From assembly GCF_042100115.1 (NCBI RefSeq), contig NC_091279.1:1984001-2048000 (forward strand): a stretch of DNA of 64,000 nucleotides, given 5' to 3'. The notes beneath the pieces are model-generated. The model did not search any database. It was not told the DNA's origin and saw nothing but the letters and a program-made list of their open reading frames with translations. The number at the start of each line of letters is the position of its first letter. Position 1 is the stretch's first letter. This stretch comes from Alternaria dauci. Its lineage: Eukaryota > Ascomycota > Dothideomycetes > Pleosporales > Pleosporaceae. Of this stretch, positions 57,281-64,000 are shown piece by piece. The position numbers were made by a program, and so were the translations under genes.

Positions 57281-60200
57281 TATAAGACTAGGAACTAATC
57301 TACCCTCTAAGCTTAGTATAGTACTATATTAATAATAACTAGGGGGATAATATCTCTACTAACTTATCTAGATTTATAAAAGTCCTAAGCTAGTACTAGC
57401 TCTCTTTAGTAGAGGACTTCTAGAAGTATTTCTCTTTCCTTTAGCTAGAGTTCTAAGGATATTTTTATCTCTAAAATATATTTAGGCGTAATATAGGTAC
57501 CTCTTAGGAATAGTATATAGTAAGGCTTAAAGTACTAGTAAAAGGGAGCTATATTACTATTACTATTTAGTACTTATTTTATAGCTACCTTTTCTTTCTA
57601 ATTAAGTTTTACTTTAATATTATATACTAGTTAGCCTAAGTTATTAATAAGTTTAACCTTAACTCCTTTTTACTTATATATACTATTAATCTAAATATTA
57701 TTTAGCCTAAATATAGTATTAACCTAACTAAGAGGTATAGGACCTACTATTATAACCTTAATAGGTATTAGCTTACCCTTATCTACTTCTATAAGGCTTT
57801 ATTACTAAAATATATCCTTTATATCCTTAGTAGTATTTTCCTTATATACTTATTATAATACTTCTTCTAGTACTTAGTCTAATAGCTATTTATAACTATC
57901 TATTATAATAATATAAAGTCCTTCTCTATCACTTATAATAATACTACTATTAATACCTTTACTTATAGAGTTACTATTCTCTTAAAAAAGGTAATATTAC
58001 TACTACTTCCTCTCTTATCTACCTTTCTAGTTCTTCTACTTACCTATAAATTTTATCCTTAGCTAACTACCCTTTAGCTCTTCTTCTAAGTCTATTTTTA
58101 CTTCTATTACTCTTATTATACTAAATACTACTTTACTTTCTAGCCTTTTAGTAAGTTAATAGAGTAGAGTACTAGTCTCTATACTCTTATTCCTTTTCCT
58201 AAGATAGGTCTAGTATAGAGGTTAGGTTTAGATAGTTAATTACTCCTAGCGTATATAAACCTAGTATTATATTAGCTATTAATACTAAAGATATAATAGT
58301 ATATTAGCCTATTAGTTATATACTTAATCCTTACTTAAGTATCTATTAGAAATAGATTACCTAATATAATTAAATTAGTATAGGTTTCTACTATAAAGAA
58401 GTTTATTTAGACTTTAACTTACCTTATAATAATAAGGACTCCTTTAATAATCCCTATAAAGTTTACTATACTACTATTAGTAGTAACTATCTAGGCGGCC
58501 CTTATACTTCCTAAGAGTAAGGTTATTAGTAGTATAGCTTTCTTAGCTAATTCTCTCTTAATTATATTAAGCTCTACTCTTAAATTAAGTAGTATAAGAA
58601 ATAAATTACCTTAAATATTAATTAGTACTTTTAAGTAGTCTTATTAGAGGTATTTAATACTTATTACCCTATTATATAGCTTTTAATTATCTTTTAAATA
58701 GTTATAGTTATCTTCTTCTATATTATTAGGCTTAGTACTAGTAATAATATTTTTTTAAATATAGTTAATCTCTAGGTTTATCTAATATTCTACTTTAATA
58801 CCTTAGTAGTTAATAACCTAGCCATCTTAGGATTCTACTAAGATATAGTTAGGGAGAGTATTTACTAAGTAGAGTATATTAATATTACCTCCTAAATAGT
58901 ACTTAGGTAAGTCTTATATTAAATAGTCCTTATTAACTATTAAGTTAATTTTAAATAGGTTTAGCTCCTCTAATATATAGCTTATATTAAATAAACTTTT
59001 ATATACCTCTAGTATATTACTTAGAAGGGTACTAATTTAGAGAAGTATTATTATATTTAAGATACTCTTAATAACTAATTATATATTAGGCTTTAAGTTA
59101 TCTATAATCTTCTTCTTTTATAGTTACTAGTTATTATTATCTCTTTTACTATCTACTACCTCTTTCTAATAGTTATTAATATTAGTATCTTAGTTTATTA
59201 CGTTATTAGTTTCTTTAAACTATACTATCCTATCCTTATTAATATTCCTATTACTTAAAAGGTATTTAGATTAGCTCTTATAACCTTTTAGGTATAGAAT
59301 ATACTTATTACTTAGTCTTTATAAGATTACTTTCTATATTAGTTTCTATACTTTAGACTTATTATAGCTAGAGTAGGATTTCTATTCTACTATTATATAT
59401 ATTATTATAGTAGAAGTAACTATATTATTATTATATTTACTAAGGGTAGTTAGCTATAGCCTAAAGTATAACTTATCTTTAGTAAAGATACTAGATAATT
59501 TCTAGTATTAGTCTACTTTATCTTCTTAAAGGCTTCTAGTAGAAGTAGGGATTAGCTATACTAAGATAGTATTATTTTCTACTATTACTATAGGGGGTTT
59601 TTCCTTAAATAGCGCTATAATAGTTAGTAGGTTAATATCTTATTTAAGCTACCTCCTCTTAATCTAAGCTAAAAGATTCTTAGCTTAGAGCTATTAGTTA
59701 AGATTAAGTACTCTACCTTATAGGTTTTCTTTTATACCTTACTAGAGTATAGATTACTTATTAAGGTATACCTAACCTTTATCTATAAATACTTATAGTA
59801 TAGGGTAATTATTCTTATAGTAACTAAGTTTATTATATACTTAGTAGTTTATAGCTATATTAAAGGACTACGCTTAGTTTCTACCTTAACTATACTAGGA
59901 GTTATAGTTCTAGTAGCCTTAGGTATTAGTAGTATATAATTAGTTATTATAAGTCTAATAACCCTTCTATTAATACCTACTATACTATTAGGATTAGTAC
60001 TAACCCTTTAGCTATAGCCTTTTAGGTTCTTAACTATTTATTAAGAGGTTCTAGCTTATTATATTATTAACTCTATATTCTACTTCTATATAAATACCTA
60101 AGTTACTTATAAGCTCTATTTCCTAAGATATTTATTATAGCTTCTAAGGTTTAAGTTCTAAGCTAGCTTAATTAATTCTTAGGTTTAGTATTTTATTAAC

Positions 60201-60639
60201 TAACTTATTTACTTCTATATTAGTAGGGGCCTTTCTAGGGGGTAACTAAGTTAGTTAATAGTACTAATTATCTTTACTAATTAGGATAGATAATTTTAGG
60301 GCTTAAAAAATTTATATAGGGATATTAGGTAGGTTATAGCTTACTATAGGTATATACTAAATAGCTATTAACTTAGGTAGGGTAAACTCTACCTTAGGGG
60401 TAATTTCTTTAATTACCTCTAATAAGTTAAGTATATACGCTTCCTCTTCTACTTTAAGGTAAGTAGTTAGGTAGTTACTAATCTTCTTATAGCTAAACTC
60501 CTAAGAGCTATTAGTTCTAAGGCTAAATCTTTTAAGTACTTTAGTTACCTATCTAAGTAGTAATCCCTTAACTAGATAGAAACCTTAGTATTCTTTATTA
60601 ATAGTTATAGCTTTAATATAACACTTACTATAGATTTAG

Positions 60640-60960
60640 AACTTCTATAAGTATTCTTTAATATTTAGATTAGACCTTACTTAATACTAAAGAAATTAAT
60701 ATTTAAAGTATTTAGCTTATACTTCTTATTAGCTCTAGTTATTACTCTTAAATAACCTCCTAAGTACTTCTCTAAAGTCTTTCTAAGACTTATTTACCTA
60801 AGCTATATTATAGGTATTAGAAGCTTAGATAATAGTCTACTACTTCTACTTATAGTAGGCTAAGAGCCTATTAACTATAACTTTATTACTAAACCTATAG
60901 TATTTAGATATATCTTTAAAGTATTCTAAAAACATAGTAATATTAGTACTATTAAAGACT
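60640..60960 (-). mobile_element. Minus-strand Gypsy gag relic
   Basis: The minus-strand frame reads FNSTNITMFLEYFKDISKYY, later KDFREVLRRLFKSNN and AKYFKY with intervening TAG/TAA. This pattern is that of fungal Gypsy gag. Its orientation and distance (about 3.4 kb upstream of the RT relic) fit one decayed minus-strand element. Confidence 0.6.
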
Positions 60961-62007
60961 AGAACTATTTTAGCTAGGTATAGTAGGAGTTATATAGCTA
61001 TTATTAGGTCTTAGCTTCTTAGCTATTAGAGTAAGGCTACTATTATCTAAAGAACCTTTATTATTTTATTATTAGGGGACTATACTAGTAGAATATCTAA
61101 GGAAATAGAGCTTCTTAGTATTACTACTAGTACACTTAGTAAATCTACTAGCGTTATTATACTATTAGCTAAGGCTTCTAGTTTCTTTATTTTAGTAGTA
61201 GAAGTAAATTAATTTATATTTTAGCTTCTAGCTAGTAGCTTAGTAATAGATTAGGTTCTTTTACCTATCTTATTCCTTACTTATTAGTTCTTACTTATCT
61301 ACGTAACGTATATAATAAGTATAGTAAGGGCTATAATAAAGAGTATAAGTACTATATAAAGTAGTACTTAGGTTTAACTAGTTAGTTACTTATATATCTA
61401 AGAGTCTTTTAGTAAGAGGGTAATTACCTTATTCTTTATATATCTTAAGATACTATCTTAGTTAGCTATCTTTAGTCTATTAATTTAATTATTTATTATT
61501 AGTTTTTTCCTTATTAGTAGTACTCTATAGGGGCTATTACTATTATTCTTAGCCTTATATATTATTTAGCCTATTTATATATACTCTATTATATTCTTTA
61601 TCTATATAGCTATCTTAAGGATTATTATCTTAGCCTATACTCTTTATATAATATACTACCTTATACGGCGTAGCTATACTCTAGTTATAACCCTAGTATT
61701 ATTAGTAACTTAGTACCTCTATTATATCTTTCTTACTTCTTAGGGGTCTTTCTATATCCCTACCTATTTATATTCTCTAGTCTTTATACTTTTTTATTAC
61801 TAAATATTCTTTAGGTTACTGTATACTATTACTATTCTCTTATTATTTCTTACTTATTCTATACTATATCTATTCTAATTTCTCTTACTATCTAAGACTA
61901 TAAGACAGAGCGTCTTATAAAGTCTTTAGATATATTATATACTTAGTAAACTCTTTTTTATCTTTCTTAAGGTTTAAAAGTTATAAGGTTTAAGTTATAA
62001 TTAGTTA

Positions 62008-62229
62008 TTATATATAGTAAAATATTTTATTACTAAGTCTCTATTAAGAATAAGTACTAAATAAAGTAGGTAGACATTAAAATATTAAAAGGAGTGTGTA
62101 TTATAGTTTTTTTTTTTTATAGCTAAACACTATTTAGCTAGTTTCTATAAGGCCTCTTTTTCCTACGCTACCCCTAAGCCTAATAGTTCTTTAACTACTT
62201 ACACTTCCCTTAGTTTCTCTACTATAATA
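62008..62229 (+). repeat. Direct repeat partner 2 (possible LTR or gag leader)
   Basis: Second copy of 48040-48262, ending exactly where the plus-strand gag relic begins. That position fits a leader or 5' LTR of that gag. Confidence 0.75.
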
Positions 62230-62621
62230 TCTAACTCTAAGATAGAGGATAGCCTAAGTATTAGAGAACTCAAGAATCTTAGGTAGCTAGCCTATATCTA
62301 GGCTTAGTAGATAGCTATAATATAAGATATAATTAATTAACTTATAAGTTAGCTAATAGCTATACCTAATAAAAGATTACCTACTATTAAGAAACCTAAG
62401 ATAGTAGCGCCTAAGAAATATAATAGAAGATAGGAAGAGTTATATATATTCCTTACTTAAGTTAATCTCTATTATAAATTTAATAAAGTACTAAGTAACT
62501 AGGATAAGATCCTTATAGTAAGTATATATATAAAGGGATAAGCCTTAAACTAGATATAACCCTATATAAATAACTATCTACTAGACGTAGAATACTAAGG
62601 AACTAGAGAGGAAACTAAAGC
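62227..62621 (+). mobile_element. Plus-strand Gypsy-type gag relic
   Basis: A single frame from 62227 reads as a retrotransposon gag with in-frame stops: ISNSKIEDSLSIRELKNLR at the start, then EELYIFLT(stop)VNLYYKFNKVLSN(stop)DKILIVSIYIKG(stop)ALN. This resembles the Retrotrans_gag capsid core. Nearly all stops are TAA/TAG where Gln or Trp is expected. The relic is cut off by the short repeat at 62622. Confidence 0.65.
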
Positions 62622-62850
62622 TATAATTTTTTATTTTCTATAAGTAGGGGGGTATTATTAAAATAAAACTTTAAAAAAGTAAAAAGTAGCTATCCCTCTA
62701 CTTATTAGTTATAAAAGTTAATAAAAAAGATAAAGTAATAACGCAATTTAAACGCTAGACTAATTAGCGTTTTATAGTAGTAAAGCTCTAACGTCTATAC
62801 ATAAAAACTAAAGTTAAAAAAATTTACTAAAGGTAACTAAAAAAAGATAC
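62622..62850 (+). repeat. Short interspersed repeat, copy 5 (forward)
   Basis: Forward copy that starts abruptly within the plus-strand Gypsy gag relic and continues into the long direct repeat shared with 44092 onwards. Confidence 0.85.
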
Positions 62851-64000
62851 CTATTAAACCTTAGGAGGGCTTAATAGGGATCGCTAGCTATTAGCTAGTA
62901 ATATAATTATAATATATTATAAAGGGAGGGAGGGGCGGATATAGTATCTTTACTATAATTAAGTTTACTTAGAATTTTATATATTTCTATAAAGCCTAAC
63001 TACTTCTAACCTTTATACTAATACTAACTTAAAAGCTTTAAAACTTCCTTTAAGACTTATACTATATATAAACCTATAAATATAATATATTTCCTCTATA
63101 TTATTTTCTAAGAGGTCTTCTATTATAGCCTAAAAACCCTAACTAGACTAGTACTAATTAATCTATCTATAAGTATATAATATACTAGCCCTATATATAC
63201 CTAGGAGCCGCCTAAGGTGGTCTGTAATAAGTTAGATAAGTAATTACTAGAGTTCTACTATATATTCTAGGATAGTAGAGTATCTAAGAGGGATTAGATT
63301 AATACCTATATTAGTAATATTATTATAGAAGAGACTATTAAGGAGAGGAGGATATAAATATAGTAGAAGGTTAAGGAGCTTAGGTATAAGGCTTAGCTTA
63401 ATAGGCGCTATAGCTATAAGCTCCTTATATTTAGCTATATCTTTCTCCTTAACTAGGGGGGCTTTAGCTAAGAAACCTAGGCCTAGCTACGTAAGTAAGT
63501 AGTTAATATTAAGAGGGTAATAGAGGATTAATATCCTAGGCTTAAGGAGAGGGAATTTAAATAAATATTATAAGGATAAGAGAATATAGCGTAGATAGCG
63601 CTACTACTAATATTCCTCTAGTTAAAGTTAAAAGTATAGTAGTAGCCCTAGGTAGTTATTCTTAAGGACTATATAGCTATTAGATACTTATAGTATAACT
63701 TCTATAGTAATCTATCTCCTAGTATTTATAGGAACTAGGTAGTAGTTATAAAGAGTAGAAATAGTAGTAGAGGATAGCGTATAAGTTAGAAGGTTATGTT
63801 TTATCTCTAGTAGGCGTATAATAATATTATATATCTTTAGTATCTAGTATTTATAATATACTACGTACGTACTAGTAGTCCTAAATATAGGCTTATATAA
63901 GCCTATAGTTACCTAGTTAATACTTTATCTTAAAAAAAGTCTCTAAATATACTATAATAATAATAAAAATAAAGTCTATAAAGGCTAAGGCTAAGAAACT
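62622..64000 (+). repeat. Long direct repeat unit B (continues beyond the window)
   Basis: Second copy of unit A, without the LTR and without the minisatellite, about 18.5 kb away. It is still matching at the window end. Confidence 0.75.

Larger units (their letters stand above)
38598..64000. repeat. AT-rich, RIP-like repeat block
   Basis: From about 38598 to the window end the DNA is almost entirely A/T with very frequent TpA steps, few CpG, and no open frame of 60 codons. The left edge is abrupt. Paired repeats inside differ mainly by C-to-T and G-to-A (for example 49366-49400 against 52368-52402), and gag/RT relics carry TAA/TAG at expected Gln or Trp positions. This matches repeat-induced point mutation of transposons in Pezizomycotina. 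Stretches without separate entries (39084-40924, 45946-47415, 53861-56309, 57281-60639, 60961-62007) hold degenerate sequence that I cannot assign. I did not compute composition indices. Confidence 0.92.

Noticed and set aside
48040..62229. A single 14-kb Gypsy element bounded by the 220-bp direct repeats
   Set aside because: The interval is too long, contains other repeats, and a plus-strand gag starts right after the second copy, which fits a leader or a different element better.

Overview
The window looks like a chromosome segment from a filamentous ascomycete, most likely Pezizomycotina and probably Dothideomycetes/Pleosporales (lineage is an inference from gene content and style). The evidence is intron-rich nuclear genes with short GT-AG introns of about 45-130 nt, typical fungal housekeeping genes, and a sharp change at about 38.6 kb from gene-rich, balanced DNA to a very AT-rich, TpA-dense block that looks like repeat-induced point mutation (RIP).

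1-32 kb, euchromatic part. In order: a small conserved fungal protein (+), ribosomal protein eS1 (+), tRNA-Thr(AGU) (-), an unusual cytochrome P450 without the cysteine heme loop (-), ITP pyrophosphatase (+), the adenylate kinase/NTPase Fap7 (-), nucleosome assembly protein Nap1 with a CaaX end (-), a sucrose/alpha-glucoside-type GPH/MFS transporter (-), an unrecognised 402-aa protein (-), class V myosin (-), 3-phosphoglycerate dehydrogenase (-), glucose-6-phosphate dehydrogenase with a 21-nt microexon (-), and ribosomal protein eL33 (+). Exon junctions were worked out by hand; all of these genes splice to complete reading frames. They are independent housekeeping or transport genes, not a biosynthetic cluster.

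32.3-38.6 kb, decaying margin. Two large minus-strand genes border the AT block and both are broken. One is an FHA-pseudokinase gene with two in-frame stops (TAA, TAG) and a 1-nt frameshift. The other is a RhoGEF (DH-PH) gene whose 5' end stops at the edge of the AT block and whose frame shifts twice. The intact genes to the left show no such lesions, so local decay, perhaps with RIP leakage, is more likely than general sequencing error.

38.6-64 kb, AT-rich repeat block. No reading frame of even 60 codons survives. Recognisable pieces are minus-strand Ty3/Gypsy gag and RT-RNase H remnants, a plus-strand Gypsy gag remnant, a solo LTR with 5-bp target-site duplications and a paralogous empty site, an inverted second copy of that LTR, five copies of a roughly 230-bp short repeat (one nearly unmutated), a large inverted repeat with 20-bp minisatellites at its tips, and long direct repeats. 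The stop codons in the gag and RT frames fall where CAA, CAG or TGG codons would be expected, as RIP predicts.
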